Part shown: piece after piece, positions 35,547 to 44,265 of the stretch | Layout of the letters: the number at the start of each line of letters is the position of its first letter | Position numbering within the stretch: the first letter of the stretch is position 1 | Assembly: GCA_943787485.1 (NCBI GenBank) | Contig: CALSMP010000006.1 | Location: forward strand, 1-64,000 | Source: an uncultured Luminiphilus sp. | GTDB taxonomy: Bacteria > Pseudomonadota > Gammaproteobacteria > Pseudomonadales > Halieaceae | Direction: 5' to 3' | Length of the DNA stretch: 64,000 nucleotides | Position numbers and translations under genes: made by a program | Notes under the pieces: model-generated | Told to the model about the DNA's origin: nothing | Seen by the model: the letters and a program-made list of their open reading frames with translations, nothing else | Databases searched by the model: none

Positions 35547-36437
35547 ATGGCCAAGGATGGCAATTGCAGCCTCGAATTTTTTCCCCCAAAAACCCTCGCA
35601 GGCCGTCTCAAACTGCTGGAAGAGACGTTACCAGCTCTTATTGAGCTCAATGCCTCTTACTGCTCGGTAACCTACGGTGCGGGGGGTTCAACACGAGATA
35701 CAACTGTTGATACGGTTCTGGCCCTATCAGAGCAGGGCTATGACGTCGCGCCTCACCTGAGCTTTGGCACGGAAGACGGCGCTCTCATAGAGCAGTTGAT
35801 AACTCGTTACCAGACAAATGGGATCAATAAGCTAGTTGCCCTGCGGGGAGATTTGCCCGAAGGCGTTAACACTGGGCACGACTTACGCCACGCCAGCGAA
35901 CTGGTGTCTTTTATTCGAGGTCTCACCGGTGATCACTTTGAAATAGCTGTGGCCGCCTACCCCGAAATTCATCCAGAGGCACCCGGTTATGATCGTGACA
36001 TTCTCTTTCTAAAAGAAAAACTGGACGCCGGCGCCAACCGGGCGGTGACTCAATATTTTTACAACGTCGAATCCTACTTCTATTTTGTTGATCGCTGTCT
36101 GGCGGCGGGAATTACCCAGCCTATCCACCCGGGCATTATGCCGATAACCAACTTTGCCAACGTACAACGCTTTTCAGCCGCCTGTGGTGCCGAGATTCCC
36201 CGATGGATTGAACGTCGCATGGGAGACTTTAGTAACGACCCTGATGGCGCATACCGTTTTGGCATTGAGGTGGTATCCCAGCTGTGCGCGACCCTCATTG
36301 AGAGTGGGGCGCCCCCGATACACTTCTATACGATGAATCAGTCAGCGCCTGTGTGTACCATTGCCCGCAACTGCGGACTAACAGGCTCGGACGGCTCTGA
36401 TGCGCGAGATAAGGCTTTACACCCCTCAGCCGCTTGA
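35547..36437 (+). CDS. metF: 5,10-methylenetetrahydrofolate reductase
   Basis: FAD enzyme reducing methylene-THF to methyl-THF for methionine synthesis. The 296-residue barrel has SLEFFPPKT (about residues 8-16, with the catalytic Glu), SVTYGAGGSTRDTT (about 40-53) and LVALRGDLPEG (about 96-106). It follows ahcY by 13 bases, completing the SAM-cycle cluster, and overlaps rsmE by 38 bases in another frame. Confidence 0.96.
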   Translation: MAKDGNCSLEFFPPKTLAGRLKLLEETLPALIELNASYCSVTYGAGGSTRDTTVDTVLALSEQGYDVAPHLSFGTEDGALIEQLITRYQTNGINKLVALRGDLPEGVNTGHDLRHASELVSFIRGLTGDHFEIAVAAYPEIHPEAPGYDRDILFLKEKLDAGANRAVTQYFYNVESYFYFVDRCLAAGITQPIHPGIMPITNFANVQRFSAACGAEIPRWIERRMGDFSNDPDGAYRFGIEVVSQLCATLIESGAPPIHFYTMNQSAPVCTIARNCGLTGSDGSDARDKALHPSAA

Positions 36438-37125
36438 TAACGGCTCCCATATCGAGCTGGACCCTGTCGCCGCTCATCATTTAGGTAAGGTGCTGCGCGC
36501 CTCCGAGGGCGACCTTGTCACCCTGTTTAACGGTGAGGGGGTCGACTGGGTTTGCAAGGTTTCTCGCGTCGACAAGAAATCCCTGTGGGTAGAAGTGACG
36601 GCACCGCAGGAGGTACCGACTGAAGCGCCTATTCACACCCATCTTGGCCTGTGCCTGAGCAAAGGCGATCGCTTTGACTGGGGTATTCAAAAAGCGACTG
36701 AGCTTGGTGTCAGCGAAATCACCCCGCTTTTCAGCGAACGAGTCGACGTAAAGATACCCGCGGATCGGCTGTCAAAACGCGTGGCGCACTGGCAGCAAGT
36801 TGTCATCAGCGCCTGCGAGCAGTGTGGCCGCGCGCGGGTGCCGACAGTGAACCCACCCGTTCAGCTGTCGACGTGGATTGGTATGACCACCGGCACACTC
36901 AAGTGGGTGATGCATCATCGGGCCAACGGCGACTTTCCATCGTCGTCACCCGAATCGATTGACCTGCTCATTGGCCCCGAGGGGGGGCTGAGCGACGAGG
37001 AGGTTGGCGCAGCAAACGTTGCCGGATTTCAAAGCCTTCAACTCGGGCCGAGAGTGCTACGAACAGAAACCGCACCCGTGGTTGCCTTAAGCGTTATCGC
37101 AGCACGCTGGGGGGATTTCGAGTAA
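36400..37125 (+). CDS. rsmE: 16S rRNA (uracil-1498-N3)-methyltransferase
   Basis: SPOUT methyltransferase for U1498 of 16S rRNA. The 241-residue protein has an N-terminal PUA-like domain (MREIRLYTPQPLDNG, about 1-70), then HLGLCLSKGDRFDWGIQKAT and the knot signature LLIGPEGGLSDEEV (about 190-203) with LGPRVLRTETA (about 217-227). The ATG at 36400 lies inside the metF coding region; 38 bases overlap, longer than usual but the N-terminus is the family's. Confidence 0.95.
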   Translation: MREIRLYTPQPLDNGSHIELDPVAAHHLGKVLRASEGDLVTLFNGEGVDWVCKVSRVDKKSLWVEVTAPQEVPTEAPIHTHLGLCLSKGDRFDWGIQKATELGVSEITPLFSERVDVKIPADRLSKRVAHWQQVVISACEQCGRARVPTVNPPVQLSTWIGMTTGTLKWVMHHRANGDFPSSSPESIDLLIGPEGGLSDEEVGAANVAGFQSLQLGPRVLRTETAPVVALSVIAARWGDFE

Positions 37126-37148
37126 GACTTTCCAACCGCCATCAACTC

Positions 37149-38396
37149 TTATTCAGCAGCTCTCGCACACCAATCCGCGTGAGCCCACTCCAACCACAGC
37201 GCCGCAGCATTCAGGAAATGCGACGTTCGCGGCGAATGAACAAGGTCGAAGGCGTGCTGGGCCCCCTCCAGCTCGGCATAGACGACCGACGGCGAACCCG
37301 CCGAGGACAGCTCAGCGACGAAGCGGCGCGCCTCTTCAACCCAAATAAGCGTGTCGTGACTGCCCTGAATAACAAAAAAAGGCGGTGCCTCCTCGCTCAC
37401 CCAACTGATCGGTGACGCCCGATCCCACAATTGGGGCGACGCCTCTTTTGAGACTTTCATCAGGGCGCGCCCGACCGGCCCATCGATCCGATTGCGATAA
37501 CGAATTTCGTGCCTGTCACAAAGGTCATAACAACCATACAGGGGCATCGCGGCCTGAATGGATGTATCCGCTGCCTCAAAACCCGGCTGCCAATCATTGG
37601 CACCCGCCGACAAGGCAGCAAGACTGGCGAGGTGACCGCCGGCAGAGCCGCCGGTAATGGCAATGAACCGAGGGTCACCGCCGTAGCCGCTGATATGTTG
37701 CCGAGTCCAGGCAATTGAACGCTTCACATCCACAATGTGATCGGGAAAGGTTGCTCGGGGCGATAACCGATAGTTGATGGAGACACAGACCCAACCTAGG
37801 GCAGCCATATGATGCAGTAGCGGCTGAGCTTGTTCTGCCTTGTGGCCCATCACCCATGCGCCACCATGCACGTGCAGTAATACCGGCCGGTGCTGCCCAT
37901 CCCGCGCAGGCAGGTAAATGTCGAGCAGATTCCGTTTGCCAGCGGGCCCGTAAGCGATATCTCGCTCTACTCTAACGCCCGGCCGCTGAAATCGTGTCGG
38001 ATGAAACCAAGCGTTCGAGTTGATCTGGTGGCTCAGCGGCATTCTCCTAGAGAGGGGTATGCCGCTCTCGAAGTCGACCCCTAGGCCCGTTCGAAGCGCA
38101 CGCTCAAACGTGCTTCCGCTATCAATATGTCGGCGCAACACAAACACGCTACCCAAAATCGACAGCATTAATAGAAAGTGGCTCAAGAACACCAGGGTAT
38201 CGCTCCCTAAGAACGCCACCGCCGTCAGCAGCACGAGGAGTTCCAGCAGCAACAAGGGCAGTGCGAGCTCCGTTGCAACCAATGATGTCAGGAACCACAG
38301 CGGTACAAGCCAACCCAGCGCTCGACCCCGAACGAGGGCTGTCAACGTCGCAATAACCGTAAAGAAAGCAAACAAGAGGTACACGATATCAAGCAT
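37149..38396 (-). CDS. membrane-anchored alpha/beta hydrolase (esterase/lipase HGGxW type)
   Basis: A 415-residue protein from ATG 38396 (GGAGAG upstream; an in-frame start at 38426 adds 10 residues). The N-terminal 95 residues are strongly hydrophobic with three or four membrane helices (VYLLFAFFTVIATLTALV, LALPLLLLELLVLLTAVAF and others). The rest is an alpha/beta hydrolase: oxyanion motif LHVHGGAWVMG, nucleophile Ser in ITGGSAGGHLASLA, Asp in IQGSHDTLIW and His in EGAQHAFDLV. The triad is complete. The catalytic domain's side of the membrane and its substrate are unknown. Divergent from gshB. Confidence 0.85.
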   Translation of the reverse strand: MLDIVYLLFAFFTVIATLTALVRGRALGWLVPLWFLTSLVATELALPLLLLELLVLLTAVAFLGSDTLVFLSHFLLMLSILGSVFVLRRHIDSGSTFERALRTGLGVDFESGIPLSRRMPLSHQINSNAWFHPTRFQRPGVRVERDIAYGPAGKRNLLDIYLPARDGQHRPVLLHVHGGAWVMGHKAEQAQPLLHHMAALGWVCVSINYRLSPRATFPDHIVDVKRSIAWTRQHISGYGGDPRFIAITGGSAGGHLASLAALSAGANDWQPGFEAADTSIQAAMPLYGCYDLCDRHEIRYRNRIDGPVGRALMKVSKEASPQLWDRASPISWVSEEAPPFFVIQGSHDTLIWVEEARRFVAELSSAGSPSVVYAELEGAQHAFDLVHSPRTSHFLNAAALWLEWAHADWCARAAE

Positions 38397-38475
38397 CAGC
38401 GATAAACTCTCCACAGTGGCGCACAACCTATGGCGCCAATAACGTCATCATTCAAGTTAACAAAAGGCCCTGGAT

Positions 38476-39435
38476 ATGAGTCGGCATGTCGGCGTAGTCA
38501 TGGATCCGATCGGCTCCATTAATTTTAAAAAGGATACGACTCTCGGCCTACTGTTGGCCGCGCAAGCCAAAGGATGGTACCTCTGGTACATGGAGCAGAG
38601 CGACCTTTACCTCGACCGAGGTGCAGCCCGGGCGACAATGCGATCACTTCACGTGGCTAACAACCCTGACGCCTACTTTAACTTAGGGGGCCCAGAAGAT
38701 CGCAAACTCGCTGATCTCGATGCGGTTCTTATGCGCAAAGACCCCCCGTTCGACATGGAGTTCATCTACACCACCCACTTACTGGAAACCGCAGAACGCC
38801 AAGGGACTCTGATTGTTAATCGCTGTGCGAGCCTGAGAGACTGCAATGAAAAGCTATTTGCTACGCAATTCCCCGATTGCTGTCCGCCTCTCCTCGTCAG
38901 CAGAGACATGGATCAGCTCAAACAGTTTCACGCCAAAGAGGGCGATGTCATATACAAGCCCCTAGACGGCATGGGGGGCAGCTCAATTTTTAGGGCGAAA
39001 CCCGACGACCCCAACCTGAGCGTGATTTTAGAAACCCTCACCGGGTTTGGCCGTCGAACCATCATGGCGCAGCGATTTTTGCCCGACATAGCCCAGGGCG
39101 ATAAGCGAATTCTGATGGTCAACGGTGAGCCTATTCCCTTTTGCCTTGCGCGAGTTCCCCTCGCCGGGGAGACACGGGGTAACTTGGCGGCCGGCGGATC
39201 GGGTACTGTGCAACCGTTAACGGACCGAGACCAATGGATTGCAGAGCAAGTGGGGCCAGAGCTCCGACGGCGCGGGTTGTTGTTTGTTGGGTTGGATGTC
39301 ATTGGCGACTACCTGACAGAAATAAATGTCACCAGCCCAACCTGCCTGCGGGAGATAGAAAACGAGCAGGCAATCGACATCGGGGGCTTGCTAATGAACT
39401 GCCTCGAGCAGCAAATGGCCGGTGGCAATGGCTAG
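38476..39435 (+). CDS. gshB: glutathione synthase
   Basis: ATP-grasp enzyme joining gamma-glutamylcysteine and glycine. The 319-residue protein has VGVVMDPIGSINFKKDTTLG at the N-terminus, the ATP-grasp segment VIYKPLDGMGGSSIFR (about 156-171) and the metal site LFVGLDVIGDYLTEINVTSP (about 272-291). It heads gshB-tonB-yqgE-ruvX, the order known from Pseudomonas, though the pilGHIJK genes often found upstream there are absent. Confidence 0.96.
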   Translation: MSRHVGVVMDPIGSINFKKDTTLGLLLAAQAKGWYLWYMEQSDLYLDRGAARATMRSLHVANNPDAYFNLGGPEDRKLADLDAVLMRKDPPFDMEFIYTTHLLETAERQGTLIVNRCASLRDCNEKLFATQFPDCCPPLLVSRDMDQLKQFHAKEGDVIYKPLDGMGGSSIFRAKPDDPNLSVILETLTGFGRRTIMAQRFLPDIAQGDKRILMVNGEPIPFCLARVPLAGETRGNLAAGGSGTVQPLTDRDQWIAEQVGPELRRRGLLFVGLDVIGDYLTEINVTSPTCLREIENEQAIDIGGLLMNCLEQQMAGGNG

Positions 39436-40177
39436 ATACGCGCTGAGTTGGGCGCAATTTGGAAAAGATCCCATGCTGCCGGCACTGGTGATTGCGGCAA
39501 CAGTCCATCTTGCGGTGATCTTGGGGGTTGGCTTCAGCATTAACGCCACCGAACAACCGGCACGGTCCATGGCCATTACGGTAGCGCTCGCTCCCGGCTC
39601 TGAGCCAGAACAGGCTCAGCACATTGCTGCGTTTAATCAGCGGGGACTTGAAGCAGCCGGCGGCGAAATGCAATCACAATGGCTGCCAGCGTCCTCCATG
39701 ACGGTCAGTGCCGAGCCACTGCCTGAGGACAATCAAGAAGGGCGGCAACTTAGCCCCAAACAAGCTCGGTCGGATTCCAACCCTGAAGCCCGCTATCACT
39801 CTCAGTCAGATAGCAGTGACATTGACCGCTCGCGCATCGGTGCGGTGGCGGCTCGGCGCTCCCTGGACGCAGCCTACTTGGCAGTATGGAGAGCTCGGGT
39901 AGAGGAGGTGGGCATCATGCTCGCCGAAGAGCATCGCGCGCTAGGTGATGGTGACGTGCGGTTGTTAGTGGCTATCGCCGCCAATGGTGAACTCGAACGC
40001 ATTCAAGTGCTGAAATCCTCAGGGGATCGTGCACTCGATCGCGCTGCACAAAATACGGTCGTGCTTGCCGCACCTTTTCCTGCGTTCCCGGGGGACCTCG
40101 CTAAACAGACCTCAGAACTTACCATCGTGCGCACTTGGCAGTTTAGAACGACAACCGAGCGCCGAAACCCGTCATGA
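39428..40177 (+). CDS. tonB: TonB family protein of the gshB locus
   Basis: About 249 residues from ATG 39428 (a GTG two codons upstream is possible); it overlaps gshB by 8 bases. One N-terminal membrane helix (about residues 15-38, LPALVIAATVHLAVILGVGF), a long polar linker (about 45-140) rich in Ser, Gln, Glu and Asp, and a C-terminal TonB domain (about 145-245, with VRLLVAIAANGELERIQVLK). The linker lacks the Pro-Glu/Pro-Lys repeats of canonical TonB. Pseudomonas has a TonB-like protein (TonB3) in the same position linked to surface motility, so a role other than receptor energising is plausible. Confidence 0.82.
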   Translation: MARYALSWAQFGKDPMLPALVIAATVHLAVILGVGFSINATEQPARSMAITVALAPGSEPEQAQHIAAFNQRGLEAAGGEMQSQWLPASSMTVSAEPLPEDNQEGRQLSPKQARSDSNPEARYHSQSDSSDIDRSRIGAVAARRSLDAAYLAVWRARVEEVGIMLAEEHRALGDGDVRLLVAIAANGELERIQVLKSSGDRALDRAAQNTVVLAAPFPAFPGDLAKQTSELTIVRTWQFRTTTERRNPS

Positions 40178-40788
40178 CAGCGAAGAACACCCGAGAGCCA
40201 AAAGCATCCGCCATGAAGCCTGCTCACTCGAAAAGCCTGCCGTCATTTCGTAATCACCTCCTGATTGCCACACCGGCTCTGGCCCAGGGCTTCTTCGCTA
40301 AAACCGTCACCTTCTTATGTGAGCACAGCGAAGAGGGCGCCATGGGGCTGGTGATCAACCAACCGCTCTCAGTGTCTTTTGCCGATCTTTTTGCCTCCCT
40401 TGAATTGCCCTTGGAGAGGCAAAATACCCAACAAAAGGTGTTCGCGGGGGGGCCGGTGAATACCGAGCATGGCTTTATCTTGCACAATCCGGAAGGCCAG
40501 TGGGAGTCCTCCCTGGCTATCAGCGAAGATTTCTCGCTCACTACCTCGCGGGACGTTCTGGCCGCCATTGGCGCCGGTGACGGGCCAAAGAAGTACCTCA
40601 TAGCACTGGGCTACGCGGGCTGGGGAGCGGGGCAACTGGAGGCCGAGCTAACGGAAAATACCTGGCTTACGGTGAAAGCGGATCCGGGTATCGTGTTTGA
40701 TACGCAACCCGCTGCCCGACTCGACGCTGCCGGTAAGGCGCTGGGTATCGATATTCACCTGATGTCCGATCAAGCGGGACACGCATGA
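40174..40788 (+). CDS. yqgE: YqgE/AlgH family protein (UPF0301)
   Basis: A 204-residue UPF0301 protein with HLLIATPALAQGFFAKTVTF, GAMGLVINQP and VFAGGPVNTEHGFILH, the conserved family segments. The ATG at 40174 overlaps the tonB stop (ATGA); an alternative ATG at 40213 gives an N-terminus nearer to relatives. Followed by ruvX with a 4-base overlap, the standard yqgE-yqgF pair. Molecular function is not settled in the family. Confidence 0.92.
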   Translation: MTAKNTREPKASAMKPAHSKSLPSFRNHLLIATPALAQGFFAKTVTFLCEHSEEGAMGLVINQPLSVSFADLFASLELPLERQNTQQKVFAGGPVNTEHGFILHNPEGQWESSLAISEDFSLTTSRDVLAAIGAGDGPKKYLIALGYAGWGAGQLEAELTENTWLTVKADPGIVFDTQPAARLDAAGKALGIDIHLMSDQAGHA

Positions 40789-41219
40789 ACAAAAAAGCTG
40801 AGCGGGTCATGGCCTTTGATTGGGGCCTTAAAAACATTGGTGTCGCCGTGGGAACCCGCGCGCTTGGGACGAGCCAGCCCTGCGCGGTAATAAAAGCCAA
40901 GGACGGTAGCCCTAATTGGGCGGAGGTAGAAACACTGATCGATACTTGGAGTCCGGCGCTTTTGGTGGTTGGGGATCCGCTCAACATAGATGGGTCGGAC
41001 GCCGAGATTACTCCGCGTGCGCGGCGCTTCGCCCGACAGCTTGAGGGTCGTTTTGGCCTCACGGTCGTGATGGTGGATGAACGACTATCGTCCCACGCCG
41101 CAAAATCAGAGCAGGCCGCCCTTGGCCATAATGGAGACTATCGGAAACGACCCATCGATGCTGAGGCCGCAAACCTCATTTTACAAACCTGGCTGACAGG
41201 GGACACGGATACAAACTGA
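40785..41219 (+). CDS. ruvX: Holliday-junction resolvase-like / pre-16S rRNA nuclease
   Basis: RNase H-fold protein (YqgF/RuvX), 144 residues, implicated in 16S rRNA 5'-end maturation. Acidic residues of the fold are visible in VMAFDWGLKNIGVAVG, VVGDPLNIDG, VVMVDERLSS and the final IDAEAANLILQ. It ends the gshB-tonB-yqgE-ruvX run; pyrR-pyrB, which follow in pseudomonads, are absent and the pilU gene is convergent 15 bases away. Confidence 0.94.
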   Translation: MNKKAERVMAFDWGLKNIGVAVGTRALGTSQPCAVIKAKDGSPNWAEVETLIDTWSPALLVVGDPLNIDGSDAEITPRARRFARQLEGRFGLTVVMVDERLSSHAAKSEQAALGHNGDYRKRPIDAEAANLILQTWLTGDTDTN

Positions 41220-41234
41220 GCCCCTAGGGGTTTT

Positions 41235-42362
41235 CTACTCCACTTCAAAATCTGTATTTTCAGTAAGCCCCCCTGCACCGTGCTCGTGCAGCTTAATGTT
41301 AAGGCGCACATCATTAGCAGAATCTGCGTGGCGGAGAGCTTCGGCATGAGAAATAAGCCCCGATTTGTAAGCTTCTATGAGACCTTGATCAAACGTTTGC
41401 ATGCCCTGCTCAGTAGAGCGTGCCATGAGTTCTTTGATTAAATGTACCTCGCCTTTGCGGATATGGTCCTGAATGAGGGCGGTGCCTAAAAGTACCTCGA
41501 CAACGGCAACGCGCCCTTTACCTGTAAGAGCGGGCAGCAGTTGCTGAGCCACCAGCGCGCGCAAATTCAATGATAAGTCCATCCAAATTTGATTTTGTTG
41601 CGCCGCAGGAAAGAAGCTTTGGATGCGATCGAGCGCTTGGTTCGCATTGTTGGCGTGCAAAGTACAAAAACACAGGTGACCAGTCTCTGCGAAAGCAAGG
41701 GCGGATTCCATGGTCTTAGCGGTTCTAACCTCTCCGATCATAATCACATCGGGGGCCTGTCGCAGCGTATTGGCGAGCGCGACTTCGTAGGACTCGGTAT
41801 CAAGACCGACCTCACGCTGGGTAACAAGACAACCCTTGTGGCTGTGTACGTATTCAATGGGATCTTCCACGGTAATAATGTGGCCGCTACTGTGGGTGTT
41901 ACGGTAATCCAACATGGAGGCGAGAGAGGTTGATTTTCCAGTGCCAGTGCCGCCCACTAAGATGACAAGTCCGCGCTTGAGCATTGCCAGCTGCTTCATA
42001 ACGGGTGGCAACCCCAAGGCTATGAAATCGGGGATTTCGGCACTGATTCGACGCAACACCAATCCGGGATGGCCGCGCTGAATAAAAGCGCTCGCGCGCA
42101 TGCGCCCGTACACGGGATGGTCGATAGCGTAGTTCGCCTCGTTGCCTTGGTTGAAAGCGTTATTAATCTGCTGACTCATGGTCGCCGATATCAACTCAGT
42201 CACCTGGTGCTCGCTCAAAGGCTGATCGCCAAGCCTCATCAGCTCGCCATCGACTTTTAGCGTGATAGGAGCGCCCACGGTAACGAAGGCATCCGAGGCC
42301 TGACGCTCAACAATTGCTTTTAGCAGTTCCTCCACCAAACCCCCTATGCCATGCAATGCCAC
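41235..42362 (-). CDS. pilU: type IV pilus retraction ATPase PilU
   Basis: Accessory retraction motor of type IV pili; 375 residues. Walker A VGGTGTGKSTSLASMLDY (about 135-152), Asp box HIITVEDPIEYVHSH, Walker B VIMIGEVRTAKTMES and His box ETGHLCFCTLHANNA are all present. The C-terminal tail (beyond about 345) extends past the PilT end, typical of PilU. It lies downstream of pilT on the same strand with a 68-base gap. Confidence 0.94.
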   Translation of the reverse strand: MALHGIGGLVEELLKAIVERQASDAFVTVGAPITLKVDGELMRLGDQPLSEHQVTELISATMSQQINNAFNQGNEANYAIDHPVYGRMRASAFIQRGHPGLVLRRISAEIPDFIALGLPPVMKQLAMLKRGLVILVGGTGTGKSTSLASMLDYRNTHSSGHIITVEDPIEYVHSHKGCLVTQREVGLDTESYEVALANTLRQAPDVIMIGEVRTAKTMESALAFAETGHLCFCTLHANNANQALDRIQSFFPAAQQNQIWMDLSLNLRALVAQQLLPALTGKGRVAVVEVLLGTALIQDHIRKGEVHLIKELMARSTEQGMQTFDQGLIEAYKSGLISHAEALRHADSANDVRLNIKLHEHGAGGLTENTDFEVE

Positions 42363-42430
42363 CCGACCAGCTTAACATTCGAGCGCGTGACCCCACATCC
42401 AGTCGCCGCACCTCTGTCTGCCCCTCGCAG

Positions 42431-43468
42431 CTACCCAATGCTGTCGGGCTGTCTTGCTTTTTCTCTTGCTGTCTCAAGGGTGATCAATTTTTTCTCAAAA
42501 AGACTCTGCAAGCACTGATCCATGGTTTGCATACCGATCGACTGACCGGTCTGAATAGCCGAATACATTTGCGCAACCTTGTCTTCCCGGATCAAATTTC
42601 GAATTGCCGACGTGCCGCGCATGATCTCATGTGCGGCAATACGGCCGCCGGCGCGTCGCTTTAGTAAGGTTTGCGATATGACTGCCTGTAGGGATTCAGA
42701 AAGCATGGAGCGAACCATAGCTTTTTCCGCGGCTGGAAAGACGTCAATCACACGGTCAATCGTCTTGGCGGCTGACGTCGTATGCAAAGTGCCAAAAACC
42801 AGGTGTCCCGTCTCCGCTGCCGTCAGCGCCAACCGGATTGTTTCCAGATCACGCATCTCGCCGACAAGGATAATATCCGGGTCTTCCCGAAGCGCCGAAC
42901 GCAACGCTTCGGAAAACCCTAAAGTGTCGCGATGGACTTCCCGTTGGTTAACCAAGCAACGCTTGGACTCGTGAACAAACTCGATGGGGTCTTCGATCGT
43001 CAAAATATGGTCATAGCGGTTGTCATTAATGTAATCGATCATCGCAGCTAGGGTGGTTGATTTACCCGAACCCGTCGGGCCGGTCACCAAGACTAGCCCT
43101 CTCGGCAATAAAGAAACGTCGCGAAAAACCTGCCCCATGCCCAGATCGTCCATCGTGAGGACTTTCGATGGAATGGTTCGAAACACCGCCGCAGCGCCCC
43201 GGTTCTGGTTGAATGCGTTGACCCGAAATCGAGCGACACCCGGCACTTCAAACGAAAAGTCGGTCTCAAAAAATTCTTCGAAGTCCTTGCGCTGCTTGTC
43301 GTTCATGATGTCGTAAATCAGGTCATGAACTTGTGCGTGGTCGAGGGGCGGCACGTTGATACGGCGGACATCCCCATCCACGCGAATCATCGGGGGTAAG
43401 CCCGCTGACAAGTGCAGGTCGGAAGCGCCTTGTTTCGCGCTGAATGCTAATAGTTCTGTGATATCCAT
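42431..43468 (-). CDS. pilT: type IV pilus retraction ATPase PilT
   Basis: Hexameric ATPase that depolymerises type IV pili for twitching motility and DNA uptake; 345 residues. ATG 43468 has an AAGGAAG site and starts MDITELLAFSAKQGASDLHL as in the family. Walker A VTGPTGSGKSTTLAAM, Asp box ILTIEDPIEFVHES, Walker B IILVGEMRDLETIR and His box ETGHLVFGTLHTTSA are intact, followed by the AIRNLIRE segment involved in retraction. Divergent from yggS. Confidence 0.96.
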   Translation of the reverse strand: MDITELLAFSAKQGASDLHLSAGLPPMIRVDGDVRRINVPPLDHAQVHDLIYDIMNDKQRKDFEEFFETDFSFEVPGVARFRVNAFNQNRGAAAVFRTIPSKVLTMDDLGMGQVFRDVSLLPRGLVLVTGPTGSGKSTTLAAMIDYINDNRYDHILTIEDPIEFVHESKRCLVNQREVHRDTLGFSEALRSALREDPDIILVGEMRDLETIRLALTAAETGHLVFGTLHTTSAAKTIDRVIDVFPAAEKAMVRSMLSESLQAVISQTLLKRRAGGRIAAHEIMRGTSAIRNLIREDKVAQMYSAIQTGQSIGMQTMDQCLQSLFEKKLITLETAREKARQPDSIG

Positions 43469-43526
43469 GGATTTCTTCCTTGATAAGCCAAAGACCAAAC
43501 TAGCCCACCTCGGCTATCATGGCACC

Positions 43527-44213
43527 ATGCAGCTGATAAATGTAGCCCATCGATTACAAAAGGTTCGCGAGCGGATCGCCATGGCTGAGTCCCGGGCCAA
43601 TCGACCGGCCGGCTCCGTCGAGCTTATCGCTGTCAGCAAGACCAAGCCCGTCGAAGACATCGAATTGGCGATTGCCGCTGGGCAACTAAAATTTGGAGAA
43701 AATTACGCGCAAGAAGCGGTGAATAAGGCCACATCAATCAATTCAGGACCGGTTGAGTGGCACTTTATTGGGCCTATCCAGTCGAACAAAACCCGGCAAC
43801 TGGCCGAACATATGCACTGGATTCACACCATTGATCGGCCAAAAATAGCGCTACGACTCAATGAGCAACGCCCCCGCAGCATGGGCCCGCTCAATATCTG
43901 CATTCAGGTAAATATATCTGAGGAGCCATCGAAAGCGGGCCTTAGCCCTGAAGACCTCAGCACATTCTTGCCCCTTTTTGATGATCTCCCCAACCTGAAA
44001 CTGCGTGGATTCATGGCGATTCCCGCCCCAAGTGACGACCCAGACAAACAGCGTCAACCCTTTAGGGCGCTGCACACCCTGTTTAATACGGCCAAGTTAA
44101 AGTATCCGCAGCTGGATACCCTATCGATGGGAATGTCGGCAGATCTTGAAATGGCGGTTGCAGAAGGCGCTACGATGGTGCGTGTTGGTACCGACATTTT
44201 TGGGCCTCGCTAA
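43527..44213 (+). CDS. yggS: YggS/PLPBP family pyridoxal-phosphate homeostasis protein
   Basis: Single-domain alanine-racemase-fold PLP carrier, 228 residues from ATG 43527. The PLP Lys lies in [14 protein letters not shown] (about 33-46); [25 protein letters not shown] and the phosphate-binding end [12 protein letters not shown] are present. It precedes proC, the classic yggS-proC-yggT linkage. A longer frame upstream overlaps pilT antisense and is discarded. Confidence 0.95.
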   Translation: MQLINVAHRLQKVRERIAMAESRANRPAGSVELIAVSKTKPVEDIELAIAAGQLKFGENYAQEAVNKATSINSGPVEWHFIGPIQSNKTRQLAEHMHWIHTIDRPKIALRLNEQRPRSMGPLNICIQVNISEEPSKAGLSPEDLSTFLPLFDDLPNLKLRGFMAIPAPSDDPDKQRQPFRALHTLFNTAKLKYPQLDTLSMGMSADLEMAVAEGATMVRVGTDIFGPR

Positions 44214-44265
44214 GCCGCGAACACCGCGCCGACACAGTATACTGTCGAGACCAGCAACCCCTAGC

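Noticed and set aside
41220-41234. Terminator between ruvX and pilU (CCCCTAGGGG followed by TTTT)
   Set aside because: A loop of two bases cannot form a normal hairpin, so the element is too weak to call.
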